Position numbers and translations under genes: made by a program. The notes beneath the pieces were generated by a model. It was not told the DNA's origin and ran no database searches. It saw only the letters and a program-made list of their open reading frames with translations. A stretch of 32,551 nucleotides of DNA from Desulfovibrio sp. (GTDB taxonomy: Bacteria > Desulfobacterota > Desulfovibrionia > Desulfovibrionales > Desulfovibrionaceae), in assembly GCF_019424165.1 (NCBI RefSeq), contig NZ_JAHZAA010000028.1, positions 1-32,551 on the forward strand, written 5' to 3'. Numbering within the stretch: position 1 is the stretch's first letter; each line of letters starts with the position of its first letter. Positions 15,368-23,289 of the stretch are shown piece by piece.

Positions 15368-15964
15368 GCTCCCACGCCCCAAAACCTTTACTCCTGTTTC
15401 AAGCTGTTACAGAAATTTTCCTGGTCTGAGGCGGGGGGCCAGACGCCGTGCCTTCCGGGCATGACACGATTTTAACGCTTACAGCGCGCTTGCACGGCGG
15501 GCATCTGCTCAAGCAGCCAACAGAGCGATGGTAAAATTACCATGCTTTAAAAAACAGCCGAGCAAAAACCCTGCGATTTACTGCGACCATTGGCATACCG
15601 GACACGCGGGCAAACCACAGGCAGGCCAAACGCGCGCCCGGCAACCGGGCTTGACGCAAAAGCCCTGCGGGCGCAGACTGTTACCGCCGTCCCCTCACGC
15701 CGGTATTTGTGCCGGCAACCAGAGCAGTCAACACCTGGAATGGTCGCTTACGGCGGGCAAAATCCGTCTGCGCCCGTTGTGCGGCAAGGGCTTGTTTCCA
15801 GGTTCTTGCAGGCCTTTCAAGTGTAAAATGCCCTGAAGCCGCACCTGCGGCCTGCTCGCATATGGCGCGCAACGTCGGCGCGGCGACGGGAAACGGCGAA
15901 AAAACGTGGATGCCCCGGCAGACACAAAAGCATTTACGGAACGAAAAACACAAGGAACAGCCAC
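15368..15964. other. Intergenic region before the class V aminotransferase
   Basis: About 600 bases without a convincing gene. Open frames here lack ribosome-binding sites and have no protein-like composition. The only clear structure is a 16-base dyad ATGGTAAAATTACCAT at 15528-15543 in a locally AT-rich patch, which could be an operator. The aminotransferase's own ribosome-binding site, AAGGAA, is at the right end. Confidence 0.5.
15528..15543. promoter_or_regulatory. 16-bp dyad, operator candidate
   Basis: ATGGTAA-AA-TTACCAT has perfect seven-base arms around an AA spacer. It lies in an AT-rich patch in the middle of a 600-base gene-free region, which is typical of a repressor or activator site near a promoter. 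The cognate regulator is unknown. Confidence 0.4.
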
Positions 15965-17149
15965 ATGCTTAACAAGTTTCGCCTGCTCACCCCCGGCCCC
16001 ACGCCCCTGCCCGAGCGCGTGCGCCTTGTTCTGGCCCGGGACATGATCCACCATCGCAAGAGCGAATTCAAAGAGATCATGGGGCAGGTTCAGCAAAGCC
16101 TGCAAACGCTTTTCGGCACTTCCGGCACAGTGCTGCCCCTCTCCTGTTCCGGCACGGGGGCCATGACGGCAGCCGTGTACAATCTTTTCGCGCCGGGGCA
16201 GAAGGTGCTGGTGATCGACGGCGGCAAATTCAGCCAGCGCTGGAGTGAAATTGCCCTGTCGCGCGGTCTGGAAGTGGAGACCATCCCTGTGCCGTGGGGC
16301 CAGGCCGTCAGGCCCGAAGCCGTGGAAGCGGCCCTCAAGGCGGATCCGTCCATTGCCGGTGTGCTTATCCAGCTTTCCGAAACATCCACCGGCGTGCTTC
16401 ACCCCGTGGAGGCCGTGGCCCGCATCACCCGCGAAAGCCAGGCCCTGCTGGTGGTGGACGGCATCTCGGCAGTGGGCCTTTCTCCCTGCCCCATGGATGC
16501 ATGGGGCGTGGACTGCCTGCTCACCGGTTCGCAAAAGGGCCTCATGCTGCCCCCTGGCCTGGCGCTGCTGGCGCTGTCCGTGCGGGCCTGGGCCTGCGCC
16601 GAAAAACAGACGCCGGGCTGTTTTTACTTCAATCTGGTCAAAGAGCGCGAAAATGTGCTCAAGGGGCAGACCTGCTTTACTTCTCCTGTGGGGCTTATCC
16701 TCGGGCTCAAGGAAAGCCTGGACATGCTGCTGGAAAACGGGCTGGAACCCGTGTATGCCAAGCAGTGGTCCCTGACCATGCTCACCCGTGCAGGCCTTTC
16801 GGCCATGGGGCTGGAGCTGTTTGCCAAAGAAGATTTTGCGTGGGGCATCACCAGCGTGCTGCTGCCCGACGGCGTTGACGGCACAAAGGTACTGCGCCTG
16901 GCCCAGGAAAAACACGGCGTATGCATGGCCGGGGGGCAGGACCACTACAAGGGGCGCATGGCGCGCATCGGCCACATGGGCTGGGTGGACTGGGCGGATG
17001 TGGCTGCCGGCCTTTACGCCCTCAACGACAGCCTGCGGGCCGTGGGCGGCTACAGCGGCTCGCGCGACTATCTGGAGCGGGGCATGGCCGCGTATCGGAC
17101 CGCCCTTGAAGGCAAGCCCGGCGCTCCGCTGTCCCAGGTCTATGGCTAG
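15965..17149 (+). CDS. Class V PLP-dependent aminotransferase (serine/alanine-glyoxylate type)
   Basis: A 394-residue fold-type I PLP enzyme of the class V group that contains alanine-glyoxylate and serine-glyoxylate aminotransferases; some members are mislabelled as a soluble hydrogenase subunit. It shows LLTPGPTPLPERV at the start, SGTGAMTAA for phosphate binding, VVDGISAVG with the PLP-contacting aspartate (D165), and TGSQKGLMLPPG with the Schiff-base lysine K191. The C-terminal domain has GGQDHYKGRMARIGHMG, including the substrate-binding arginine region. The amino donor and acceptor cannot be decided from sequence. AAGGAA lies seven bases before the ATG. It appears monocistronic: a hairpin at 17234 follows and the next gene is 246 bases away. 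Confidence 0.9.
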   Translation: MLNKFRLLTPGPTPLPERVRLVLARDMIHHRKSEFKEIMGQVQQSLQTLFGTSGTVLPLSCSGTGAMTAAVYNLFAPGQKVLVIDGGKFSQRWSEIALSRGLEVETIPVPWGQAVRPEAVEAALKADPSIAGVLIQLSETSTGVLHPVEAVARITRESQALLVVDGISAVGLSPCPMDAWGVDCLLTGSQKGLMLPPGLALLALSVRAWACAEKQTPGCFYFNLVKERENVLKGQTCFTSPVGLILGLKESLDMLLENGLEPVYAKQWSLTMLTRAGLSAMGLELFAKEDFAWGITSVLLPDGVDGTKVLRLAQEKHGVCMAGGQDHYKGRMARIGHMGWVDWADVAAGLYALNDSLRAVGGYSGSRDYLERGMAAYRTALEGKPGAPLSQVYG

Positions 17150-17221
17150 AGCATCTTTACTTTGTGATGCCTGTTCTTAACGTTTTCAAAGCGATCACTA
17201 CGGCGCCCGACAGCGCCCACT

Positions 17222-17266
17222 GTACTGCTCCTGAGCCGCTTCATCCTGAAGCGGCTGCAAGAGTAC
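17222..17266 (+). terminator. Nested hairpin downstream of the aminotransferase gene
   Basis: A perfect 10-base stem AGCCGCTTCA/TGAAGCGGCT with a TCC loop (17234-17256) is enclosed by a second stem GTACT/AGTAC. It lies 73 bases after the aminotransferase stop. There is no U-run, so a role in transcript stabilisation or Rho-linked ending is as likely as intrinsic termination. Confidence 0.4.
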
Positions 17267-17395
17267 CCGCCCGCTACAAAAGCTCCGGCGCAGCCCGTCT
17301 GCACAGCCGGACGCCAAAGCGGGCATCTTCAAGGCTTTGGAAATACATGCTCCCAAAGCTGAAAACTTCAGAGCGCTTTGCGCCACGAGGTCAAC

Positions 17396-17734
17396 ATGAA
17401 CCAACAATCCTGCGGCTGCTCGTCAGGCCATGCCTCCGGCGGGCCCATGCCCGAAGTGACATTTTCCACATTTATTCTCTCTCTGGCGTCTTCCGCCCTG
17501 GTTCATCTGGGCGAAGTGCCCAACCCTGAAACCGGCAGCACGGAAACAAACCTGCCTCTGGCCAAGCACAGCATCGATGTGCTTGAAATGCTGCATATGA
17601 AAACCGAGCGCTGCCTTGACGAACAGGAACGCAAGCTGCTCGAAAGTATCCTTTACGAGCTGCGTATGAAGTTTGTCATCAAATGCGGCCCTGACTGCGA
17701 ATGCCTGTCCAAGAAAGGACAGGCTCCCGCATAG
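17396..17734 (+). CDS. DUF1844 family protein
   Basis: A 112-residue soluble protein with the DUF1844 signature: a cysteine-bearing start (SCGCSSGH), then PEVTFSTFILSLASSALVHLG, a Pro/Glu loop, NLPLAKHSIDVLEML, and a helical end with EERKLLESILYELRMKF-like content. The family is common in deltaproteobacteria and its function is unknown. The end carries extra cysteines (KCGPDCECLSK), so the protein has cysteine clusters at both termini that might bind a metal; this is inference. The ATG at 17396 has GAGG five bases upstream, and an in-frame TTG at 17378 is less likely. It stands between the aminotransferase and argC, with a weak terminator after it. Confidence 0.88.
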   Translation: MNQQSCGCSSGHASGGPMPEVTFSTFILSLASSALVHLGEVPNPETGSTETNLPLAKHSIDVLEMLHMKTERCLDEQERKLLESILYELRMKFVIKCGPDCECLSKKGQAPA

Positions 17735-17797
17735 GCAGCGCCGCCTGTCGCCACGGCGCGCCGCGCCGCAGACAGCGACCCGTGACCACTATGGCAT

Positions 17798-17830
17798 GCC
17801 CGCTTCACAAGGCGGGGTTTATGGGCTTTT
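17798..17830 (+). terminator. Probable terminator between the DUF1844 gene and argC
   Basis: CCCGCTT and AGGCGGG pair around CACA with one G-U pair. They are followed by GTTTATGGGC and six T residues; an alternative outer pairing of GCCC with GGGC places the U-run directly after the stem. It lies only 37 bases before the argC start, so it could act as an argC leader attenuator as well as ending the DUF1844 transcript. Confidence 0.45.
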
Positions 17831-17866
17831 TTCGCTGCCTTTGCGGCGGGTTAGAGGATTGACGGC

Positions 17867-18922
17867 ATGAAGACGTTCAAAGCGGGGCTGGTGGGAGTTA
17901 CGGGATACGCAGGTATGGAGCTGGCGCGGCTTCTGGCAAGCCACCCCTCCATGCGGCTTGTCATGGCGTGTTCGCGGGCCGAGGCGGGCAAGCGCCTTGG
18001 CGAATACTATCCCTTTCTGGAACACATGCCCGGCGCGGATGTGGTCATAAGCGTCTTTGACGCCAAACAGGCCGCCAGGGAATGCGATGTGGTCTTTCTG
18101 GCCGTTCCGGCCGGAACAGCCATGGATATGGCCGCGCCGCTGCTTGAGGCCGGAACAAAGGTCGTGGACCTTTCCGCAGACTTCCGCCTGCGCGATCCCG
18201 CGGTTTACAGCGCCTGGTACAAGCACGAGCACACCCATACGGACATCCTGCACAAGGCCGTATACGGCCTGCCGGAGCTGTACGCAGCCGAAGCGGCGCG
18301 GGCAAGCCTGATCGCCAATCCCGGCTGCTACCCCACATCGGTCATTCTGGGGCTGTATGCGGCCATCAAGAACCACCTTGTTCATGCCGACGATATCGTT
18401 GTGGATGCCAAATCCGGAGCCACAGGCGCAGGCCGAAAGGCTGCCGTAGGAACCCTGTATTGCGAGATTTCAGACAATTTTCGCGCATACGGCCTGCCCA
18501 CGCACCGGCATACGCCGGAAATAGAGCAGGAAGTGTCCCTGCTGGCCGGGCAGGACGTGCGCCTTTCCTTCAATACGCACATTTTGCCGCTTAACCGGGG
18601 CATCCTGTCCACCATCTATACCAGGCTGAAAAATCCCAAAACCACGCTGGACGAAGTGCGCGAAGCCTTCAAGGCCACCTGGGCGCACAGCCCCTGGGTG
18701 CGCGTACTGCCCAAGGGAGCACTGCCCGAAACGCGCTTTGTGCGCGGCAGCATGTTCTGCGATCTGGGGCTTGTAGTAGACCCGCGCACAGGCAGGCTGA
18801 CCATTTTGGCCGCCATCGACAACCTGTGCCGCGGCGCTTCCGGCCAGGCGCTTGCCAACGCCAACCTTATGTGCGGCCTGCCCGTGGGAACGGGGCTGGA
18901 TATGCTGGCTCCCCTGCCGTAG
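17867..18922 (+). CDS. argC: N-acetyl-gamma-glutamyl-phosphate reductase
   Basis: ArgC reduces N-acetylglutamyl phosphate to the semialdehyde with NADPH, the third step of arginine synthesis. The 351-residue protein has the Rossmann motif GVTGYAGMELARLL (10-23), the catalytic cysteine C154 in NPGCYPTS, DAKSGATGAGR, and a histidine-bearing YGLPTHRHTPEIEQE segment in the substrate domain. The C-terminal DNLCRGASGQALAN is also typical. Length is normal for the type 1 family. GAGGA lies nine bases upstream of the ATG. No other arg gene is adjacent, so the pathway is dispersed in this genome. The start is well supported because the Rossmann strand begins at residue 5. Confidence 0.96.
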   Translation: MKTFKAGLVGVTGYAGMELARLLASHPSMRLVMACSRAEAGKRLGEYYPFLEHMPGADVVISVFDAKQAARECDVVFLAVPAGTAMDMAAPLLEAGTKVVDLSADFRLRDPAVYSAWYKHEHTHTDILHKAVYGLPELYAAEAARASLIANPGCYPTSVILGLYAAIKNHLVHADDIVVDAKSGATGAGRKAAVGTLYCEISDNFRAYGLPTHRHTPEIEQEVSLLAGQDVRLSFNTHILPLNRGILSTIYTRLKNPKTTLDEVREAFKATWAHSPWVRVLPKGALPETRFVRGSMFCDLGLVVDPRTGRLTILAAIDNLCRGASGQALANANLMCGLPVGTGLDMLAPLP

Positions 18923-19241
18923 AGGCATGGGCGTCGCGACTTCCGACGGTACGGTTTTCTACGGTTTTCTGCCGTTGCCTTGGCTGTGCATCTGCCCAGG
19001 GCGCAACAGTCAGCTCTCTGGCCGTAAGCCTTGTTACGCCCGGCGGCGGGCTGGACCGGGAAAGCCCTTGAGTCCGCCTGCCCGCAGCAACGCGATGCAG
19101 CGCCTGAAATGACTACGGGCGACAGACAAAGCCCGTCCGCGCCTGTGCGATGGGCTTGTACAAAACGTCTGCACAGCGCAGACGCACATTGCATCGTACA
19201 GTTCCGGCCATAATTTTTGGAAGCACCACAAGAGGAGCACC
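18923..19241. other. Intergenic region between argC and hypD
   Basis: About 320 bases with no supported gene. It contains a tandem copy of ACGGTTTTCT (18951-18960 and 18961-18970) just after argC and, nearer hypD, a perfect hairpin CGTCTGC/GCAGACG with loop ACAGC at 19166-19184. No U-run follows the hairpin. A promoter for hypDE is expected here but I could not assign boxes with confidence. Confidence 0.4.
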
Positions 19242-20333
19242 ATGCAACTGGAAAACGCCTTTCAGGACCCACAGCTCTGCCATAACCTGCTGGACCGTCT
19301 CAATCGCGCTCTGGACGGACGCCCCATGCGATTTATGGAAGTATGCGGCACACATACGGTAGCCATCTTCCAAAGCGGCCTGCGCTCTCTGCTGCCTTCC
19401 ACTGTGGCCCACCTTTCCGGGCCGGGCTGTCCCGTCTGCGTCACGCATGACGCCGAAGTGGCCGCGTTTCTTGACCTGGCGGGACGTGACAGGGTTATTG
19501 TTGCCACATTTGGCGACCTGCTGCGCGTACCCGGCCCCGACGGACGCAGCCTCAAACATGCCCAGGCCCAGGGCGCACGGGTGGAAATCGTGTATTCGCC
19601 ACTGGACGCCCTGACCTTGGCGGCTGAAAACCCCGGTGACACCGTGGTTTTTCTGGGCATAGGCTTTGAAACCACCGCCCCCACCGTGGCCGCTACCCTG
19701 CTGACAGCCCGCCAGCGCAAACTCGACAATTTCTGCGTGCTTTCCCTGCACAAGCTGGTTCCCCCCGCCCTGCGCGCCCTGCTGGACGACAGCCAGTGCG
19801 CTGTGGAAGCCTTTTTGCTGCCCGGCCATGTATCCACCATCCTCGGCCTGCAACCATATGATTTTCTGGCAAAAGATTACGGCGTACCCGGCGTTGTGGG
19901 CGGCTTTCAGCCAGCCGACATTCTGCTGGCCCTGTGCATGATGGCCGAGCAACTGCGCGACAGCACCCCGGCTGTGGTCAATGCCTATCCCCGCGCTGTG
20001 GACGACACGGGCAATCCGCGCGCCCGCGCCCTGCTGGAACAGTTTTTCACTCCGGCAGACGCCCTGTGGCGCGGCATCGGCAGCATCCCGCAAAGCGGGC
20101 TGGTGTTGCGGGCCGAATACGAGGATATGGACGCCATGAAGCGCCTTGACCTCACGCTGCCGGACGTGCCGCCGCTGGCCGGATGCCGCTGTGGCGATGT
20201 GCTCAAGGGCCGCATTACGCCCCCGGCCTGCCCGCTTTTCGGTAAAAAATGCACGCCCGCCACGCCGGTGGGGCCATGCATGGTGTCCACCGAGGGCAGT
20301 TGTGCCGCCTACTTCAAATATTCGGAGCGATAA
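19242..20333 (+). CDS. hypD: Hydrogenase maturation protein HypD
   Basis: HypD is the iron-sulfur scaffold on which, with HypC, the Fe(CN)2CO group of [NiFe] hydrogenases is built. The 363-residue protein shows the conserved cysteine motifs MEVCGTHTVAIF (C35), LSGPGCPVCVTHD (C63, C66), FLGIGFETTAP, and the C-terminal cluster region with CRCGDVLKG, CPLFGKKC and GPCMVSTEGSCAAYFKY. These provide the 4Fe-4S ligands and the redox-active pair. GAGGAG lies five bases before the ATG. It overlaps hypE by one base (TAATG), so the two are made together. HypC, HypF, HypA and HypB are not in the window and must be encoded elsewhere. Confidence 0.97.
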   Translation: MQLENAFQDPQLCHNLLDRLNRALDGRPMRFMEVCGTHTVAIFQSGLRSLLPSTVAHLSGPGCPVCVTHDAEVAAFLDLAGRDRVIVATFGDLLRVPGPDGRSLKHAQAQGARVEIVYSPLDALTLAAENPGDTVVFLGIGFETTAPTVAATLLTARQRKLDNFCVLSLHKLVPPALRALLDDSQCAVEAFLLPGHVSTILGLQPYDFLAKDYGVPGVVGGFQPADILLALCMMAEQLRDSTPAVVNAYPRAVDDTGNPRARALLEQFFTPADALWRGIGSIPQSGLVLRAEYEDMDAMKRLDLTLPDVPPLAGCRCGDVLKGRITPPACPLFGKKCTPATPVGPCMVSTEGSCAAYFKYSER

Positions 20334-21337
20334 TGGAAGACTGTCTTCTTCTGGACGCGGGCAGCGGGGGCAGAGCCTCGCAGCGCCTGGTGGCCCAGTG
20401 CTTTTTTCGCCATTTTGCCAATCCCCTGCTGGAGCGCATGGATGACGCGGCCCTGCTGACGGATGTGCGCGGCCCCCTGGCCATGAGCACAGACTCCTAC
20501 ACGGTGACGCCCCTGATCTTTCCCGGCGGCAGCATCGGCAGTCTGGCCGTACACGGCACGGTCAATGACGTAGCCATGCTCGGCGCGCGCCCCCGCTACC
20601 TGAGCTGCGCCTTCATACTCGAAGAGGGCCTGTCCCTTGAAACGCTGGAGCGCGTCACTGCCGACATGGCCGCCGCCGCCCGCGAAGCCGGAGTGCTCAT
20701 CGTTACCGGCGACACCAAGGTGGTTCCGCGCGGAGCATGTGATAAAATATTCATCAATACCACCGGCATCGGCGAAGTTTTTGCTGATCCCGTTCCCTCG
20801 GGGCATAATGCCCGCCCCGGCGATGCCGTGCTGGTAAGCGGAGCCATGGGCGACCACGGCCTGACGGTTATGGGCAGCCGCGAAGGTCTTTCTTTTCTGA
20901 CGGATGTGGCCTCGGACTCTGCCCCGCTCAACCACATGATCGTGGATATTCTTGAAAGCGCCGGGCCGGTGCATGTGCTGCGCGACCCCACCCGCGGGGG
21001 CCTGGCCACGACGCTCAATGAAATTGCCGAGCAGTCGCAGGTGAGCATTGTGCTGGAAGAAAACGCCATTCCCGTGCATGAAGCGGTAAAGAACGGCTGT
21101 TCTTTTCTGGGGCTGGACCCCCTGTACCTTGCCAATGAGGGCAAGTGCATCTGCATTGTGCCTGAAAACAGGGCCGAGGCAGCCCTTGAGGCCATGCGCC
21201 GCTCTCCTTACGGCAAGGAGGCCGCGCGCGTGGGTACGGTTACCGACGGCAAGGCGCAGGTAAGCCTGCAAACCCGCATCGGCGGCCGCCGGCTGCTGGG
21301 TATGCTGGAAGGCGCGCAGTTGCCGCGCATCTGTTAG
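20333..21337 (+). CDS. hypE: Hydrogenase maturation protein HypE
   Basis: HypE dehydrates a carbamoyl group, received from HypF on its C-terminal cysteine, to the cyanide ligand of the [NiFe] centre, using ATP. The 334-residue protein starts at the ATG overlapping the hypD stop. It shows LDAGSGGRASQRLV at the start, the PurM-like ATP-binding signatures STDSYTV, VNDVAMLGA and TGDTKVV, then LRDPTRGGLATTLNEIA, and the obligatory C-terminal tail ending PRIC with C334 as carbamoylation site. The tail separates HypE from the related SelD and ThiL proteins. It is followed within 20 bases by a perfect palindrome and is convergent with cbiL. Confidence 0.97.
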   Translation: MEDCLLLDAGSGGRASQRLVAQCFFRHFANPLLERMDDAALLTDVRGPLAMSTDSYTVTPLIFPGGSIGSLAVHGTVNDVAMLGARPRYLSCAFILEEGLSLETLERVTADMAAAAREAGVLIVTGDTKVVPRGACDKIFINTTGIGEVFADPVPSGHNARPGDAVLVSGAMGDHGLTVMGSREGLSFLTDVASDSAPLNHMIVDILESAGPVHVLRDPTRGGLATTLNEIAEQSQVSIVLEENAIPVHEAVKNGCSFLGLDPLYLANEGKCICIVPENRAEAALEAMRRSPYGKEAARVGTVTDGKAQVSLQTRIGGRRLLGMLEGAQLPRIC

Positions 21338-21355
21338 AATAGGGGAAAAAAGCTT

Positions 21356-21395
21356 GTGGGGGAAGGACCCTTTTGCAAAAGGGTCCTTCCCCCAC
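21356..21395. repeat. Perfect 40-nt palindrome, family copy 2; terminator for cbiL
   Basis: Two 20-base arms are exact reverse complements: outer GTGGGGGA/TCCCCCAC, middle AGGA/TCCT, core CCCTTTTG/CAAAAGGG. Outer parts and core equal those of the copy at 15326, whereas the middle differs in both sequence and length but stays paired. On the minus strand the hairpin is followed by AAGC and six T residues, so it should terminate the B12 operon. It lies between the convergent hypE and cbiL genes. Confidence 0.85.
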
Positions 21396-21436
21396 AAAGC
21401 CTTCTCTTCCCTTTTCCTTCTCCTGCCTACTCCGTG

Positions 21437-22147
21437 CTATTCGGCCTTGGGCTTTCTGCTCAGAATCAACGACATATAGGGCGGTGTGCCTTCCTGGGCT
21501 TCAACGCCCTTGCGCAGTTGCTGGGCGGGCTGTTCCACATGGCTTGCCAGAATGCACGAATCCAGCCGCCCGGTAGCGCGCAGCGCTTCCACAATGGCGG
21601 GAAGGTTGCGGTATGCCTTGAGAATAACCGCCGTGTCAGCGCCGTGCAGCGCCTGCTCAAGCTCTTCCCTGCTGTTGATGCCCGGCAGGATACTCAGGGT
21701 TTCGCTGTTTTCGCACAGGATGGTTCCCGTACATGCGGCTGCGGCCTGAATGGACGTGATGCCGGGGATAATCTCTATCGGCAGGTGCGGCGCGTTTTTT
21801 TTGAGCGTGTGCATAAGATAGCCGAAAGTGCTGTACACGAGCGGATCGCCAATGGTCAGAAAGGCCGCGTTTTCTCCGGCCTCCAGAACTTGCTGCGTGG
21901 CTTCGGCCGCCACGCGCCATGCCTCGTGCAGTACGGTGCGGTCGCGCGTCATAGGGAACTCCAGGCGCAGCAGGCGCACATCCGGGCGCAGGTGCGGTCT
22001 GGCCGTCTCCAGCGCGGTGGAATAGTCGTTGCGGGGCGAAGCCGCCGCCAGAATCACGTCCACCTTGCCAAGGGCGTTCACAGCCCGCAGCGTCAGCAGG
22101 TCCGGTGCGCCAGGCCCTACGCCCACGCCGTACAAAACTCCTGTCAT
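21437..22147 (-). CDS. cbiL: Precorrin-2/cobalt-factor II C20-methyltransferase
   Basis: CbiL (CobI) adds a methyl group from S-adenosylmethionine to C20 of cobalt-factor II or precorrin-2 in the cobalamin pathway; an anaerobe is expected to use the early-cobalt form. The 236-residue protein has the tetrapyrrole methylase motifs YGVGVGPGAPDLLTLRAV, the Asp-Pro motif LTIGDPLVYSTFGYL, and EIIPGITSIQAAA, followed by ILKAYRN typical of the C20 enzymes. It begins 44 bases after the binding-protein gene, so it appears to be the last gene of the riboswitch-controlled B12 uptake operon. The ribosome-binding site is weak (AAGAGAG). Other cbi genes are not in the window. Confidence 0.92.
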   Translation of the reverse strand: MTGVLYGVGVGPGAPDLLTLRAVNALGKVDVILAAASPRNDYSTALETARPHLRPDVRLLRLEFPMTRDRTVLHEAWRVAAEATQQVLEAGENAAFLTIGDPLVYSTFGYLMHTLKKNAPHLPIEIIPGITSIQAAAACTGTILCENSETLSILPGINSREELEQALHGADTAVILKAYRNLPAIVEALRATGRLDSCILASHVEQPAQQLRKGVEAQEGTPPYMSLILSRKPKAE

Positions 22148-22191
22148 GGTCTGCTCTCTTGTCGTGTCATCAGCATTGTTTATGAAAAAAC

Positions 22192-23289
22192 TCAGGGGGC
22201 CGCCCGGGAATGCAAAAAGCGCCCCAGTTCTTCGGCGGCATCCACAGCACGCGGCCCGGGACGGGCAAAACGCTCTTCATCCACCACAAGCACCCTGCCC
22301 TCACGAATAGCGCGCAGGCTTTTGTAATGCTGGCGCTGCTCCAGCGGCTGCGGCTCAGGATTCATCGGGCCGCGCTGCATGATATAAACATCCGGATCTG
22401 ACGCCAGCAGGGCTTCTTCGTTAAAGCGCACCAACTTTTTTTCGTCAGCGATCACATTGCGCCCGCCCGCGCGCCGTATCATGTCATTGACAATGCCGCC
22501 GCGCCCCGCTCCCAACAGGTTGGGATAGCGCACTTCGTAAAAAACGCTCACCGGCTCCATATCCGCATAGCGGGTTTCAAGGGCCGCGAGACGCTCTCGC
22601 CATGCCGTAACAAGGGCAGAAGCCTCGCTTTCGCGCCCTGTGAGACGGCCGAGCTTTTGCAGCACGGCAAACATCTGCTCAAAGGAATTCATTTCAAAAA
22701 CAAGCACATCAAGCCCCAGAGCGCGCAGATTTTCCGTCTGCAAAAGCACCTCGTTGCGCCCCGCAAGCTGGATGACAAGGTCAGGCGACTGACGCACCAC
22801 AAGTTCCGCATTGGGGCGCATGTGCGTTCCGATGGCGGGCAGATGCTCAAGCCCCGGCACTGCGGCATCGGCCACGGTGCGGGCCGCCAGAACATCCCCC
22901 GCGCCAAGGGCCAGCAAAAGTTCGTTAAAGGCCCCGTACAGGGCTATCACCCGCCGGGCGGGCTGCTGCAGGCGCACCTCATGCCCGGTATCGTCACTGA
23001 CAACTATGGGCGTATTGGCGTCATTTGGGGCCTCGCTGGCGATATGGCTCCCGGTATCGGCAGGTATTGCCCTGTTTTTCTGGTACGGGGCGGCTGCCGA
23101 ATCCGCTTGCGAAGCCGCAAGTTGTGCAGCATCAGCGGCAAAAACCGGAACCGGGACCAGATGCGCCGCCAGGCTCAGCAGCACAGGAAGCAGCAGCGCC
23201 GTCGCAAGAGTCCGCAAGCCCGCTGTGGGGGCCACAGGCACGGGCCAGAAGAGCCTGGGGCAGCCCCCAGCGCGGATGCGGCAGCACAT
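22192..23289 (-). CDS. Periplasmic cobalamin/corrinoid-binding protein of an ABC importer (BtuF-like)
   Basis: A 365-residue class III (helical backbone) substrate-binding protein. A signal peptide with a long basic start reaches a hydrophobic core (about 25-50) and a VFAADA cleavage site. A Ser/Ala-rich linker follows, then the two lobes with RRVIALYGAFNELLLALGAGD, IGTHMRPNAELVVRQSPDLVI and LLASDPDVYIMQRGP. No lipobox cysteine is seen. The cobalamin assignment comes from the B12 riboswitch upstream and cbiL downstream; fold alone would also fit siderophore or haem transport. The start at 23289 is tentative: there is no clear ribosome-binding site, and the gene overlaps the end of the ATPase gene by 158 bases in another frame. 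Confidence 0.85.
   Translation of the reverse strand: MCCRIRAGGCPRLFWPVPVAPTAGLRTLATALLLPVLLSLAAHLVPVPVFAADAAQLAASQADSAAAPYQKNRAIPADTGSHIASEAPNDANTPIVVSDDTGHEVRLQQPARRVIALYGAFNELLLALGAGDVLAARTVADAAVPGLEHLPAIGTHMRPNAELVVRQSPDLVIQLAGRNEVLLQTENLRALGLDVLVFEMNSFEQMFAVLQKLGRLTGRESEASALVTAWRERLAALETRYADMEPVSVFYEVRYPNLLGAGRGGIVNDMIRRAGGRNVIADEKKLVRFNEEALLASDPDVYIMQRGPMNPEPQPLEQRQHYKSLRAIREGRVLVVDEERFARPGPRAVDAAEELGRFLHSRAAP

Noticed and set aside
15728..16975. A 415-codon minus-strand frame opposite the aminotransferase gene
   Set aside because: The plus strand encodes a clear PLP enzyme; the opposite frame is His/Gly/Arg-rich shadow sequence.
20333..21337. selD (selenophosphate synthase) instead of hypE
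   Set aside because: The proteins share the PurM-like fold, but this one follows hypD and ends in the PRIC tail specific to HypE; the SelD active-site Cys/Sec loop is absent.
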